From assembly GCA_024138025.1 (NCBI GenBank), contig JAMXBD010000092.1, positions 620,001 through 684,000 of the forward strand: a stretch of 64,000 nt of DNA. The letters are read 5' to 3'. This DNA comes from Combretum micranthum. Taxonomy: Eukaryota > Streptophyta > Magnoliopsida > Myrtales > Combretaceae. Under the pieces are notes generated by a model that was not told the origin of the DNA, made no database searches, and worked only from the letters and a program-made list of their open reading frames with translations. Shown in pieces: positions 10,251 to 22,830 of the stretch. The position numbers and the translations under genes are program-made. Position 1 is the stretch's first letter; every line of letters begins with the position of its first letter.

Positions 10251-12359
10251 TGTAAGCCCCGGAAAATTTCAATAAATAATTTCAAGATGAACTTCGAAAA
10301 TAAACCCTAAAAATCACTCCAAATTAAAACCGAATTTCGATAAGTCCTAATTCACGAACGAATTCAAAACTTCTTAATCTTGAGAAAATGAAAATCTTTA
10401 AAAATAAAATAAGAACAGTGGTCTTCAAATTCAAAACCACGACGTACGAAAAATTCCATATTTAACTCCGACTTATAAAAGGTAATAAAGCTCAAAAACA
10501 AATTATTAAAAAGCAAATGATTGACTTTCGAAATAAATAACTCAATTCAAGAATTCCGAAAACATTAAGAGATATTAAATACTTACAAAAATATTTAAAA
10601 TAAATTTCTCAAATTAAATATGTTGTATAAACATAAATATCAGTTTCCAAATTGGCAAAGGTCTAAACCGGAAAATCACCCGGAAACCCTAACCGGAATA
10701 CAATAGTGTAAGTCCGGCAATCTAGCGCCCCTAACCCTAGAGGCCGAGATGTAGTTTAATATGTAGAATAGCTCATAGTAATATGAGTTTGTTTAAAAAT
10801 ATCAGATTGGTAAATTTTTGACCTATTTCGAACCCGTTCGGATACAGACTTCGAAAAGCGTGTCCCGGGGCTCGAGATATCAAAAATATACCAATAGTAC
10901 CGTTAGACTCGTAATTTCATAAGATTTCTAAATATATCAGTTATATAATTTTTCGGGTTATAAAAGTTACAGTTATAACCTTTTTATCGTATTTCCATTA
11001 TTACCGGTAATTGATTAGTCTTTTGCACTATTCATTTTTATTTCATTACAAAATTTTATTATTCTTATAAAGTCTTATATTTTTAGATAAATATTTTATA
11101 TGTTATAGAAAATTTTTTTTTCTAAAATTTAGTTCGTTTCGGGTCTTTACGGGATCAGATTCTGTTTAAGACCGATACTAAAAATAAAATAAATTAATTT
11201 AATAATTGAAAAATATTTTAAAAATATTTTATTTTCATAAAATATTTTTTAGAATTTTTCGGGTTATAAAAATATATTTATAGCCCATATTCGCGTATTT
11301 TGATCATACCGGTAACATATTTGTTAAAATACTAAAATAATTCAAATAATTATTTAATTTTAATTATGAAAAATCTGCTACAATTATTTGGAATAAATTT
11401 TCTAATTTTATTTTATTTTATTTTATTAAAGTACTTTACAACCCATACCTTCAAGTACACCTTACACATATCACTTCCTTTTCACTTCAATCTTTCTACA
11501 CATTAATCATTCATGGCAGATTTTTGACTCTTTATGGCTGCCATTGTCCTTCATTTACTCCATTTTGACCAAATTAATTATTTTTCCACTCCTTCTTAAG
11601 AAAGTTACATTACACATTTATTACACAATTCAAATTCAAGTCAAATTTCATCAAAACCTCTCTCTCCTCCCTCTCTTTTCACGTGCAGCAGCCCCCTCTC
11701 CTTGGCTGCCCTTGTTTTATTTTTTTTCTCTCTTATTCAATTAATACACTCATTTCTCTCTCTCCTTCATTTACTCACTTTCCTCTTTCATTCTTTAGTC
11801 TTTCTCTCTCATTTTTCCTCTCTTTCTTCTTCATTTCCTCTTGTTCCTCATAAAACAAGCTGCCCCCTTCTTCTTCCATGGCTTCCACCTTCATTTCTTA
11901 AAGATTTCTAAGCAAATCTTCTTCCAAAGCTCCATAGGTGATATAGGTAAAGTGTTAATGAAGGTTTCATGCATCAAATGACCTTCCATAAGCTTAAAAG
12001 CTTAGGATGATGATGCCAAAAATGAAATCTTTTCTCCACTTTTATTATCTTGTAAAATTATTTTCTTGTTTAAAGTTATTATATTTTGTAGATCTAATTT
12101 TTATAGCTTTGATTTTTGTTTATGCCATAGATCTTGTTATTTAAGTTGTTATTTTTTTTTATTTATGATATGCATAGATCTATCATCACATGTCTATCTT
12201 AGTGATTCATGCATTAAAACTAGTTTAGAAAACTAGATCTAGTTTTGAGTTCATAATGCATTAGACTTTGTTTATGTTCATGAACAACTTGCTATAGCTT
12301 GATGATGGTAGGAAAGTTGTAGGAAACTCAAGATCTATTTTATTTTCAACAAAAATCAA

Positions 12360-13500
12360 TTTTGAAAATTCGGATGAAAATGGAACCATATTTAGAAAAG
12401 TGGTTTTTCAACTTCAAAATGTATTTTTCATTTAAAATGAAGGGCTTAGGGTATAGATACCATAAATGAAAGATTTTGATAAGAAGTTTAGATCATGAGT
12501 TTAAGTTTATTTTCATGTTTCATTTATGTATGTTCATATTATGTATAGATCTTAGTTTGAACTAACAAAATTGTGAAATTCGTATTTTGGCAAACCCTAT
12601 TTAAAAACACTTTCAAGTGTCAAAATATAATTTTTACTTAAGAAAATGAAGGCTTAATATATGTATATCATCAAGACTTCTTTTTACAAGAATCTAATGT
12701 GATTTTCAAAAGTTATTTTCAAAATAAAAATTCATTTTCGGATTTTGGCCAAGGCCTATTTTAAAAACATGTTTTCCAACTCAAAAATGAAGTTTTTTTA
12801 AGAAATGAAAGGCTCTTAAGATATGATATGTAAGGAATGGATTTTCATAAGTTTAGATAGATTTTATCAAAAGAATATCCAAAAATGAATTTTGTAAATT
12901 CGGATCCCAACCAAGACCAATTTTTAAAACCCATTTATCAACTCAAAACTCATGTTTTATGTGAAAAATGAAGAGTATATGTAATAGGTATCTTAAGGAA
13001 TGATTTTTACAAGTTAAAATGAGTTTAGGCATGAGTAATGTGTAAAACAAGTAATGGAATTAAAATGGAAAATTTTGAGTTAGTGATCAAATTGTCAAAT
13101 TCGTAATTTGAGATGATGCATATGTAATCACTTAGTATACGAGCTCAAATTGCAAGTTTTATGTGTTAAATGAAGTCCTTAGACAATAGATATAGTAAAG
13201 ATTCAAATTTTGATGTATTAAACAAGTTTTCTCATAAGAAATATGCAAGAAATGAAAATTTCCAAAATTCGGATTTTTGTGAAAAGCTTGTTTAAAAACA
13301 TATTTACAAAGTGTAAAATGGAAATTTTTATGAAGAAATGAAGGTCATAAGTAATATATATAATGAAGACTCAATTTTGACCAAAATAATTATATTTTCT
13401 TAAGTAACAAATCCAAAACAAATGGAAATGATAAAAGTTAGAAAACTAGATTTTTCATAAGTAAGTTGTTATTGTGGTCTTGCAAAATAAAAAGTTATAA
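12360..13500 (+). repeat. Degenerate tandem repeat array inside LTR of element A
   Basis: About six units of 160-210 bp can be followed by the recurring word ATTCGGAT/TTCGTATTT at about 12368, 12579, 12738, 12899, 13099 and 13268. Each is followed by a TTTAAAAAC-like run, a CAACTCAAAA or CAAAGTGTAAAATG-like segment, then AAATGAAGG-like and ATATGTAAT-like words. Units are strongly diverged, so this is an old amplification within the LTR. Confidence 0.6.
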
Positions 13501-13690
13501 AATTTTTTTTTTAGCAAAAACCATCAAGATTATGTATACATTAAGCTCATCTCATGTCATTCATGTTAGGAAATCATTCATAATGCATGTATAGCCAATT
13601 TATATAGTAGGAACATTACAAACTCTTGCAAAACTATTTTTCGGAAATTGAAATTGTTGCTGCTCTAATCTGATCCGACCTTTTTGAAGC

Positions 13691-13695
13691 TTCAA
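13691..13695. repeat. Target-site duplication TTCAA, left copy
   Basis: TTCAA occurs just before the solo LTR and again at 16908-16912 just after it. The undisturbed counterpart in the 5' LTR (about 5399-5403) reads TTCAG followed by TGTTTTCAAAACT, confirming a single original copy. Confidence 0.92.
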
Positions 13696-16600
13696 TGTAA
13701 GTCCCCAAATTTTCGGTTCCAAATTCAAGACCTAAACCCTAATCGAGAGACAAATGGATTCTTAAGTCAACCAAAATCCTAGTTACCGTAACCGCTTAAG
13801 TCCGACATTACCGTTTTCTCTAACCCTAGAAAATGAAGTTGGAAAAGTTTGCCATAATGGTTCGTAATAGTTATAGGATGCATAAAAATATCAGATCGAA
13901 GAATTTCGAGTGTCCCTTGAACCCGAACGAACATGGTTCTTGAAAAACGTGTCCGAAAGCTCGGAATAGGAAAATTATTCCGAATATACCGTTAGACTCG
14001 TAAAAATATAAGATTTCCAAAAATATCAATTTCGTAATTTTTCGGTAGCTAGAAATATCAAATATCGCTTTTATACGCGTATATTCTTACTACCGGCATT
14101 AAATTGTCATGTCTACTTTTACATTACATTATTTTCTACTATTCTACACTATTCATCTATCTCTACTTTTTCTTACAACCTATTCTTACAAGCCATACAC
14201 CTACTTCTTAGACATTTTCATTTCCAATACAACTTCACATCTTTCATTTCTTACTTTTAATTAACAAAATAACAAAAAAATAAATTTCTCCTCTTCCCCA
14301 TACACTCAAATGGCGCCGGCCCTCTCTCTCTATCCCTCAATTTGTTTTATTTTTCAATTATTTAATTAACACAAATTATCTCCCACATTTTCCTATAAAT
14401 ACCCCTCATACCCTCATTCTTTCACACCTCTTCTTCTCTAAAGTTACTATACTAAAATTTCTCTCAAAATTCTCTCAAGAGTTCTTTCAAGAAGTCTTCT
14501 TAGTTTAGCTTCCTTTAGGTAAGAGTTTCTTCAATATTTCTTCATGTTCATCTACTTAGTATGAGCTTAGTGTGTGTTTTCTAAAACCATGAAGGTTAAG
14601 AAAGCAACATTAGGTTCATACTTTGTTTTTGTTCATAATCATAATTTCTTTATGTTCATTTATTTTCTTTTATGTTCATTACTATCTAACATATCTATAT
14701 AGTTATATATATTATTTAGAGCATATAAGCTCATTGTCTTGCAATTTATTTATCTTTCATGCAATTTATTTATTTCAAGTTGTTTTTAAGACTAGTAATT
14801 CTAGTCTTAGACTTATCCTCATCAAGTCAAAACAATTCTTTTCTCTTTCTCTTTCTCTTTTCGGGACTAGTCTTTTCTTAGTCCCGGGGTACCTTGATGA
14901 AGCTAAGGTCCCAATACTTGATTTATTTCTTTATATGCTTTTCTTTTAAAAATTATTATGTTCTTTTCATATTTTCACAGCTTATGGTTCATTCATGCAT
15001 GAACATAATGCTTTGTCTTAACAAAAATTTAAAGAAGTGTCTTCTTAAACTAAAGGTTCATTTTAGATAAATGTAGGAAATAGATTTTCTTGGAAATCAA
15101 GAGCATACTTGAAAATGATTTTTCATAAACAAAAGGTTTTATGAAAACTTATTTTTCATCAAGAAATATTCTTTTACATTACAAGAAACAAAAATTGTCA
15201 TTTTATTACTCTTTGAAACCAAGTTTTGAAAATAAAACCACACCTTAGGAATTTAAAGAAATTACAAGAGATTACATTTAGAAAAAGAATATTCATCTCA
15301 ATAACTCAAGATCTTTCAAAAGTAAAATAAATAATCAATAGAATCTCAAGTTCAAAGTCTTTAACACCTTACTTTTTAAAGTTGAGACAACTTCATTTAC
15401 TTCATACATTTGTTATGAGTCATTACATATATATATACCTTTCAAAAGTTTACAAAATATTTAAAATATTTAACTCTTCAAATGAGCTTTGTTTGCAAAG
15501 AAGGAAAACAAGTTCTATAAATTCGTGGCAAATCTGGTCGCTATCTTTTCGGATCCCAAACGACCTAGTTTTATGAAAATAAGCTTAGAAATGCGTAGAT
15601 CTTTTCAAGTAGGTAGAAAACGGTATATTATATGCGAAATTCCGAGTTAAAATGAGCAAGTTATGGCCATTTTATGTTGGAATTTCCCCTTATATGATTT
15701 TACCACGATTTTAAGGAAAGATTAGAATCTTCAAAGATAGAAGTCTTATGAAAGACTCATTTTGGGTATTTCATCTTATATAGGTGACGAGGACCCGAGA
15801 TCGTCTATCCGGAGGACTACTTCGATTAGATCCACCGATATGGAGTGAGTTAATTCTTTTACTAAGTTCATTTCTTTGATTGTGCTTGTAATTAGTAGCA
15901 CTAAAAAATTAGGAAAAGATAAATGAACAATTGCCATGGAATAATTGTTGAATGAAAGTTAAGTATATCGAAAGACGATATGTTAAATAAAGTGTAACTT
16001 ATGTATTGAGATGATGAAATTATGGATGATCGCCTTTAATATGAAATTTCACTTATATGGTTTAATGTTTAAATTGAAATTATTCATGCATATCATATAC
16101 ATGAGTCGCATTTGTTCACTACTTCTCTTCGTGTGGGGAAATGAGGAAAGAGTAGTGGTGGCTGGTAGGAGCCGGTAAGTCTACATGGTGGCTAGTAGGA
16201 GCCTGAAAGTCTACAGGGCAAGCAGGAGCCAGTAAATCTGCAGATAATGATGGTCGTATGGGCCTGTAACCTCTCAACCCTTGTCATGGAGGGCGTTAAA
16301 TCCATGCTACACTTGATTTCCGGTTAATCATGTGTATTTTGCTTATTCATATGATTGGTGCATTTTCATATGCTTTGATTAAATACTTGATTGATTTTTC
16401 GGAAATGTCTTATAGTTGGAATTATCTCACTAAGCTAGTCATGCTTATACCCTTATAGTTTTCTATTACAGTATGATTATCTATGGTTGGCCCCGAGGAG
16501 CCCCGTATGCCAGGTATGAGTATAAGCTACTAGGAGTTTTTGGAGGAAGTTTATGTATTTTTAGTTTTAAACATAGACTTCTAGGAAAAAATCTCTATAG

Positions 16601-16907
16601 TAGACTTATGTAGTAGATATGTTTATTTTGATGTTAGTATTATTGATCAAAGACCTTAAGGCGGGGGAATGCCCTTAAGATGATGTACGAATTTATGATG
16701 AAATGAAGATCTTATGATTATCTATTTAAGTTCATACTTGTTTTTGCTATCTATTTAAACGTAATACCCGTATGAGTCTCCTATTATCCCGGAAGCACGC
16801 CTTGCATATGATATCGAAGCTCCTGCATGACTACGGTTTGTCATTCATTAGCTTTAATGTTATATGCGGTGGACTGCCAAGTTTAGGGTACCCTCTGGGG
16901 CGTGACA
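13696..16907 (+). mobile_element. Nested 3.2 kb solo LTR of a related gypsy family
   Basis: It starts TGTAAGTCCCC and ends GGGGCGTGACA, flanked by TTCAA on both sides, with no internal domain; it is left by recombination between the two LTRs of an inserted element. A TATA box (CTATAAATACCCC, about 14393) is followed by likely transcript sequence. Several blocks match the host LTR at lower identity: the start, the AAAAATATCAGAT block at 13887 versus 10797, the AAGTTATGGCC block at 15658 versus 5504, CACTAAGCTAG at 16430 versus 6328, and the end. So it belongs to a sister family of element A. The short ORFs at 14623-14949 and 15382-15576 show no domain. Confidence 0.88.
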
Positions 16908-16912
16908 TTCAA
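16908..16912. repeat. Target-site duplication TTCAA, right copy
   Basis: Right partner of 13691-13695. After it the host LTR resumes with TGTTTTCAAAACT. Confidence 0.92.
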
Positions 16913-18310
16913 TGTTTTCAAAACTAAAATATAATATTATAATTAGGTAGATCTCTCAAAGTAGATAGAAATCGATATATAATTTGCGAGATTCCAAGTT
17001 AAAATGACCAAGTAATGGCCGTTTTAAGTTGGAATTCCCGCTTAGGACGCAAATTACGAATTTGATAGTTCGTATAAGATCGTTTAGATTAGTTTAAGTT
17101 GAAATACTTATTAGAGTATTTCTTCTTTTTTAGGTGATCTCGAAATCGACGATTCCCTGCCACCGAATTATTATTACTAGAAGACCGGTGATCCAATGGC
17201 CGAGTGAGTTTCTCCTTATTTTGTTACCTTGTTTGTGCTTGTAGTTAGTCGCATTAAAATTATAGGAGTAAGATAAAAATTGATATGAATGGGGATGGGA
17301 TATATGATAAGGCTATGATGAATGTATGCCAAAGAATACTAAAGCATATCGAAACCACGATTTGATAGGATAACTGCATCGTTCATATTATTTCTGTTAT
17401 GTGTATGATATTGGCTGGTCACTCTAAAGAATGTATAAATATTTTGACCTAAGCAAAAAGTAAATTGATCATGCATCGCATCGGACATATGGCATTTGGT
17501 AGCATGCTACTCCTACACAGGTCGATCGGTATGGTCCGTTGATGCCTCGTTTGGATAGCGAGCCTGGTGCCAGAGCTCATTCAAGGGTACTAAGGCGCAT
17601 GTGGATGCATTCTTGGATGAGCCTAGCCGAGTCGAGTGCTAAGAGCCGAGGGCTTGGGGACTAGATGCGGTCGTGTAGACTCAATACCATTCCTAACCCA
17701 AGATAAGGAGGGCGTAAATCCGTTCTGTGTGTGGGTTCTGGATACCCATACATAATTGTTTGCACATGTGTTTGTTCATGCATAGCATACGGTTGATAAT
17801 AACTTGTTTGTTATGGTACAGAATTAAGGAAATTCTCACTAAGCTAGTGTAGCTTATACCCCAATAGTTGTTTAAACGAACAGGTTATCTCAAGAATGCA
17901 AAGTGGGGATCGAATTGGTTGGAGCCGGGAATGACTTCGAGAGTTCGGCAAAGAATAAGAATGTTTGAAGTTATCTGCTAGTTTTATGATCTGCCTTGTA
18001 ATATATTTTTTTTTTTTATGTAGGGAAGTCTGTGGACGAATGTATTTGGAGTTGAATGATTTGTATTTTGAAGTGTAGTGATCCGTTTATGAAGTGTAAT
18101 GATTTGTATCTGAAGTATAGTAAATTTGTATTTCCTTTACATTGTTACTCAATTGTATCAACATAAAATGTATTATTCTGATGTGTCTCCTTTATGTGTT
18201 AGACGCCTTGTACATAGTATGGAAGCCTTCGCGTAACTGAGGTGGTCATTCTTAGGCTTTAATATTGTGTACGGCGGACTACCACGTTTAGGATACCTTT
18301 CGGGGCGTGA

Positions 18311-19020
18311 GTGAGATTCTATACGCCTCGGCTATTGGTTCCATCATGTATGTCAAGCTATGCACTCGACCAAATGTCACTTATGCTTTAAGCATCACTA
18401 GTAGGTTTCTGTCATATCCATGTGAGAGTCACTGGATAGAAGTAACAAACATTCTAAAGTACTTGAGAAGGACTAAGGATGCCGTTTTGACAGATGGAAT
18501 ATAGGAAACTGATCTTATGGTAAATGGTTACACAGATGCCAGTTTCCAATCTGATTTAGATGATTTCCAATCACAATTTGGTTATGTATTTTGTTTTGAA
18601 TGGAAGTGCTATAAGTTGGAAGAGTTCCAAGCAAGATACAACTATGGATTCTACCACAGAGGCAGAGTATATAGCAGCATTGGATGCAGCTAAGGAAGTA
18701 GTTTGGATCAAGAAGTTCATTACTTCTTTGGAAGTTGTTTGTGGCATTTCTGATCTAGTAGACCTCTATTGTGATAACAATGGGGCCATTGCATAGGCTA
18801 AGGAACCAAGGTAACACTAGCGATCCAAACATATACTCTGATGTTATCATCTCATTCGAGTGATCATTGATAGAGGAGATGTTAAGATATGCAAAGTACA
18901 TATAGATGACAATATAGTTGATCCATTGACTAAGCCACTTCCATAGTCAAAGTATGATGGTCATACTAGAGCATTAGGTATTATACCTATATCTAACCAG
19001 GCCTAGTGCAAGTGGGAGAT
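18311..19020 (+). pseudogene. Ty1/copia reverse transcriptase C-terminus and RNase H remnant
   Basis: Conserved copia text begins abruptly after the gypsy LTR: YASAIGSIMYVKLCTRPNV and YLRRTKDAVL (18307-18504). In another frame the RNase H part follows, with STTEAEYIAALDAAKEVVW and LYCDNNGAIA (18560-18796). Then come remnants up to a polypurine tract GTGCAAGTGGGAGAT (about 19006-19020) before the LTR. Gag, integrase and the catalytic RT core are missing, removed at the junction near 18308-18310. Several stops and a frameshift show it is dead. Confidence 0.82.
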
Positions 19021-20516
19021 TGTTAGTGATGTGCCCTAGGCCATGTGGATTCTATGTCATTTGAATATTTATTATCATTATAATATATATGCCATTTTCT
19101 TTATCAAAGTTGTTATTGGCCTTTTTGCTTTGATAAAATATTATTCCTTGAATAAATTGATTAGTCCTTATGTCATTAAAGTATGTGACTTTAATAGTAA
19201 AGCTATAAGGTGAGAAATAACTTTATTCTAAATGATCCCTAGTCATTCGTTATATGGAATAATAATGAATTTAGACTAGTATGTAGGTTGGATGATGATC
19301 ATGTTTTACTGATCATGGATATGAGATATCAATTCAGCACATGAATACATGTAAGAGTACATTGTATTGGATTGACCAAATATAAGAATGCTATATGGAT
19401 CAATGTGATAAATATTTCTCATTGACAGTGTTATTTTAGTCCTTAGACCTAAAATCACCATAAACTCCAACATGAGGAATATTGTGTTTTGACTCAATCA
19501 AACGTTATTATTAACCGGATAATTATAAAGGTTGAGATTAGGCATAATATAAATCATGTAGAGAAGTTGAGTGATTAAGATGGGATTTGTTCCTTTTATT
19601 AATTTGAGAGAGATATCTTTGGGCCTCTTGATGAGTAAGATTGAGAAATGCATGGCCATACTCGAATGAATTGATAAGAAGTTGTCAATATCATTTGTTT
19701 AAGTCAATCATACTCTGGAAATAGGAAATATGTGATTAAACAATATAAGAGTGTATTGATCCACACCTTATGTTTAATTATAAGATATCATGTAACAAAA
19801 GGATTAAATAACTGACTGTTAATAAGTAAAGTCGGATCACCGATCTTTACTTAATTTGGGTAGGCATAATGTCTTGCTAGAGACTAATTATGTCTTGTAG
19901 GTCTAAAAGGTATTTTAGGGCTACTGCCAACATTAAGTCAACCTACATGGTCACACACAAAGAATGAATTAATTGGATCATGAGTTATTATAGATAACTA
20001 TATTGGGAATTAATTGAGCATTTATTAATCTTAATTGGATTAATATTAATAAATATTTAATTGGCAAATTAAATTTGTCATTTATAAGGTTAGCATCAAA
20101 CCTTAATATGATTAGGGGTAAAATCATCCATGATGATTTTATCTTATAAATATGAGGTGATGGTTACCTCTAGGGTTTACAAACGCTTGCCGTCACATGA
20201 AAAATTATAGAAAAACTCTATAACCTAAAAAGAGAGAAACCCTTTTAAGAGAGATTCCCAAAATTAGGAATTGTTCCTATGTGCTAGCACACATACAAAG
20301 ATCCAATTGGAAATTCATTCGTGTGGATATAGTAGAGGGTGTTCGCGTTTGCAACATCTCATATCCGAATTTCCATAAGTGAAAGCATCAAAGAGGTAAT
20401 TCTATCCATTATAATATGATTGAATCGCATGGATCTGCCATTGGGGATTTAGGATTCGTATTTTTATGAAAAGTAAAATATATTTCCATTGTGTTTTTAT
20501 CCCTAAATTCCCAACA
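19021..20516 (+). repeat. 3' LTR of copia element, 1.5 kb
   Basis: It starts TGTTAGTGATGTGCCC right after the polypurine tract and ends TTCCCAACA. A TATA box (CTTATAAATATGAGG, about 20144-20151) lies in the right part, as expected for the promoter of a copia LTR. No partner LTR is in the window, so the target duplication cannot be tested. Confidence 0.75.
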
Positions 20517-21480
20517 AATTGTAGGTATTGTGAAGCCCTCTACCCCAGTTGAGCAAGTAAATGAAATCAATATAGAGACAAGCAAGCAGGTTGAAAAAGA
20601 AGAGACTATGGCTTCTACATCAAAGCAAATGGGAGATGTGGTACCACAGGAGCACCCCTATAGTTACTAAGCCTACTGTCAAGCCATATGTGTCATCAAT
20701 TCCTTCTTTAGGACGATCAAGAAAGATAAAAGATGATGAGGAGTATGAGAAATTCCTAGAGGTGTTTGAGAAGCTAGAAGCAAATATTCCTCTAGTTGAT
20801 GTTTTAGAACAATCACCTCAATACAAATGCTTTTTGAAAGAAATAATGAGCAAGAAAAGAAAAATGAATGGGAGAGAGACATTCATTTTGACGCGGGCAT
20901 GTACTGAAGCATTGAATGATGCACTTCTCCTTAAGTTAAATGATCCAAGGAAATTTACTTTGGATTACACCATAGGAGATAGTCGGTCCAATAATGCATT
21001 TTGTGATCAAGGCGTAAGTATCAATTTGATACCCTTCTCTATGGCTAAGAAATTAAGATTAGGGATGCAATCAAGAAAACTGAGATGACAATACAATTGG
21101 CTGATCATTCTACTAAAAGACCTACAAGGATGATTGAGGATGTGTTATTGAAATTAGGCAACTTCATATTTCTAGTGGACTTTGTTGTACTAGATATGGA
21201 AGAAAATCGAGAGATTCCCTTCATCCTTAAGTGCCCATTTATGGCTACTGTTAGAGCTGTTGTTGATGTGAAAAATAGTAAAATTGTGCTGAGAGTTGGA
21301 AATAGAGAGCTAAATGTCAATATCATGAAAAGAGGAAAAAGAACCCTAAATCAACCAAAGCTAACACAACACTTGACAATTCAAGAGTAGAAGCTTGTAA
21401 GAAGAGAAAAGAGGATGAAGAAAAGACTAGTTACTTTGATCCTCCTTGAACAAGAAAGTTAGAAAGTCAGGTTGAGAATA
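20517..21480 (+). pseudogene. Athila-like Ty3/gypsy gag-protease fragment
   Basis: Two frames (20591-21088 and 21085-21390) read across the gag-protease junction typical of Athila-type elements: EEYEKFLEVFEKLEANIPLV, LEQSPQYKCFLKEIMSKKRK, then the aspartic protease motif CDQGVSINLIPF (family usual CDLGASINLMP, catalytic Asp kept) and LGNFIFLVDFVVLDMEENRE. A frameshift lies near 21085. At 21490-21515 the words GCGCTTGAGTGGGAAGCAACCCAC match the conserved untranslated stretch after the polyprotein of such elements, so reverse transcriptase through integrase is deleted. Left and right ends are undefined. Confidence 0.78.
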
Positions 21481-22149
21481 TAAAATAAGCGCTTGAGTGG
21501 GAAGCAACCCACAAAAATCTTTTTCTTGTAAATATTTCTTTTTTTTTTTTGTCTTTTTTTTATGTTTCTTTGATATGTGTGCCCTATTTGTGCATATAAG
21601 AGAAAAATCAGGAGCTAAAGAGAAGAATTGTAGACAATAAGAGGATAGACTTACAAGAGGGATGTAAATGGATAACTTCTCTATTGTTGTACCGGTCGAA
21701 ACTCAAACTTACATCATTTTTTTTTAAATTGGGGAAGTACTGTTATTCCTTTTCTCTTTATTTCTTTCCTATTAGAGCTGAATGAGGAATAGTGAGGTAT
21801 TGTTCAATTTAAGTGTGGGGGAAGGGATGATGAGATATGGAGAATGGAGTTGAGTATGACTGTTGATGTCTTAATTGTTAAATTGATTCAATATATATGA
21901 TATCTGAACTTTAATTGTGCAACCACACTTTGAATTTAATTGTCCTAAAGCATTATATGGCAATTTTAGGTCAATTTTTTTCAAAATTTTTATGAAATCT
22001 AGAGATTGTGTAGAAAGTTGTTAATAGCATCTATACAGAAAAGTGAAATTGACTTGTTAAGGATCTTACTCATCTTTTTTGCAATGCGTGCAAGACAATT
22101 TATTTCCTAATCTACTCTTCTTTTCTTCCTTATCAGAATATATTCTTTT
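21481..22149 (+). other. Probable 3' non-coding part of the Athila-like fragment
   Basis: No coding potential. It holds T runs (21539-21562 and 21718-21724) and a purine-rich AAGTGTGGGGGAAGGG at about 21810-21827 that could be the polypurine tract of the Athila-like element. Beyond that I see nothing recognisable before the copia gag fragment. Confidence 0.4.
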
Positions 22150-22830
22150 CTATTAGTGAACTAAGTAAGTAGTTGCTTCATCTTGCTCACTAAAGACTAT
22201 CTCTACCATGTTTTTTTGTTGCTCAACTTGGCTTACCAAGTAGTACACTTTACTCACAGTTGGAAGAGGATCCATTGAGATTATATTGCTTCTTACACCT
22301 TCAAAATTATCATTAGGTCCCATAAAAAAATCACTAGCTTATTTCTCTGCTCTATCTGTAAAAATTTGTCTTTCAAATCACATACACATCTAGCAACAAC
22401 TCCACAAGTATATTCAAGAATTTCAAAGAGATTAGACATAATATTTGAGATCTCAAATTGCAACTGATAGTATAAAGGTCCATTTGTTTGTCCAAACCTA
22501 TTAGCAATATCTTGCCATATCTCCTTCACTAACTTACAACACATAAAGACTTCATTAAGTTCTCTAATCATCGAATTTAACATCCAACATTGAATCATAT
22601 TATCATAATGAGTCCAACACTCAATTTCAACTTTGTTATTTTCATATTTAAGACATGATCCGTCAATAAAACCTAATTTTAACTTTGCTCCAAGAGCTAA
22701 TCGAATCGATCGACTCTAACCTAAATAATTCAATCCATTAAATTGTATATTCATAATGCTATTTCTTGGACCATCTGATCATAAGAGATCCAAAGGATCA
22801 CTATATGTAGTACAACAAATGAGTTATTCA
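22150..22830 (-). pseudogene. Ty1/copia gag fragment, minus strand (first)
   Basis: Minus-strand translation gives the copia gag capsid region: KLGFIDGSC, then a region including CWMLNSMIRELNEVFMCC, KEIWQDIANRFGQTNGPLYY and QFEISNI (22293-22598). In a neighbouring frame come NFEGVRSNIISMDPLPTVSK and YLVSQVEQQ at about 22200-22290. These match the gag family of plant copia elements. Frame changes and the absence of pol show it is truncated on the left. Confidence 0.75.

Larger units (their letters stand above)
10251..18310 (+). repeat. 3' LTR of element A, about 4.8 kb, interrupted by a nested solo LTR
   Basis: It starts TGTAAGCCCCGG after the polypurine tract and ends CGGGGCGTGA, two bases short of the expected ...GTGACA. 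Removing the 3212 bp nested insert and one 5 bp target copy leaves roughly 4.8 kb, very long for a plant LTR. Its last 1.55 kb matches the 5' LTR. The part before that (10251-13545) is non-coding and AT-rich and includes a pyrimidine-rich zone at 11640-11870 and a degenerate tandem array at 12360-13500. Short ORFs inside it have no recognisable domain. Confidence 0.82.

Noticed and set aside
11544..11911. Two hydrophobic open frames in a pyrimidine-rich tract
   Set aside because: Leu/Phe/Ser-rich products of TC-rich LTR sequence; no domain or conserved start.
14623..14949. 108-codon hydrophobic frame within the solo LTR
   Set aside because: Composition of T-rich LTR sequence; no family recognised.
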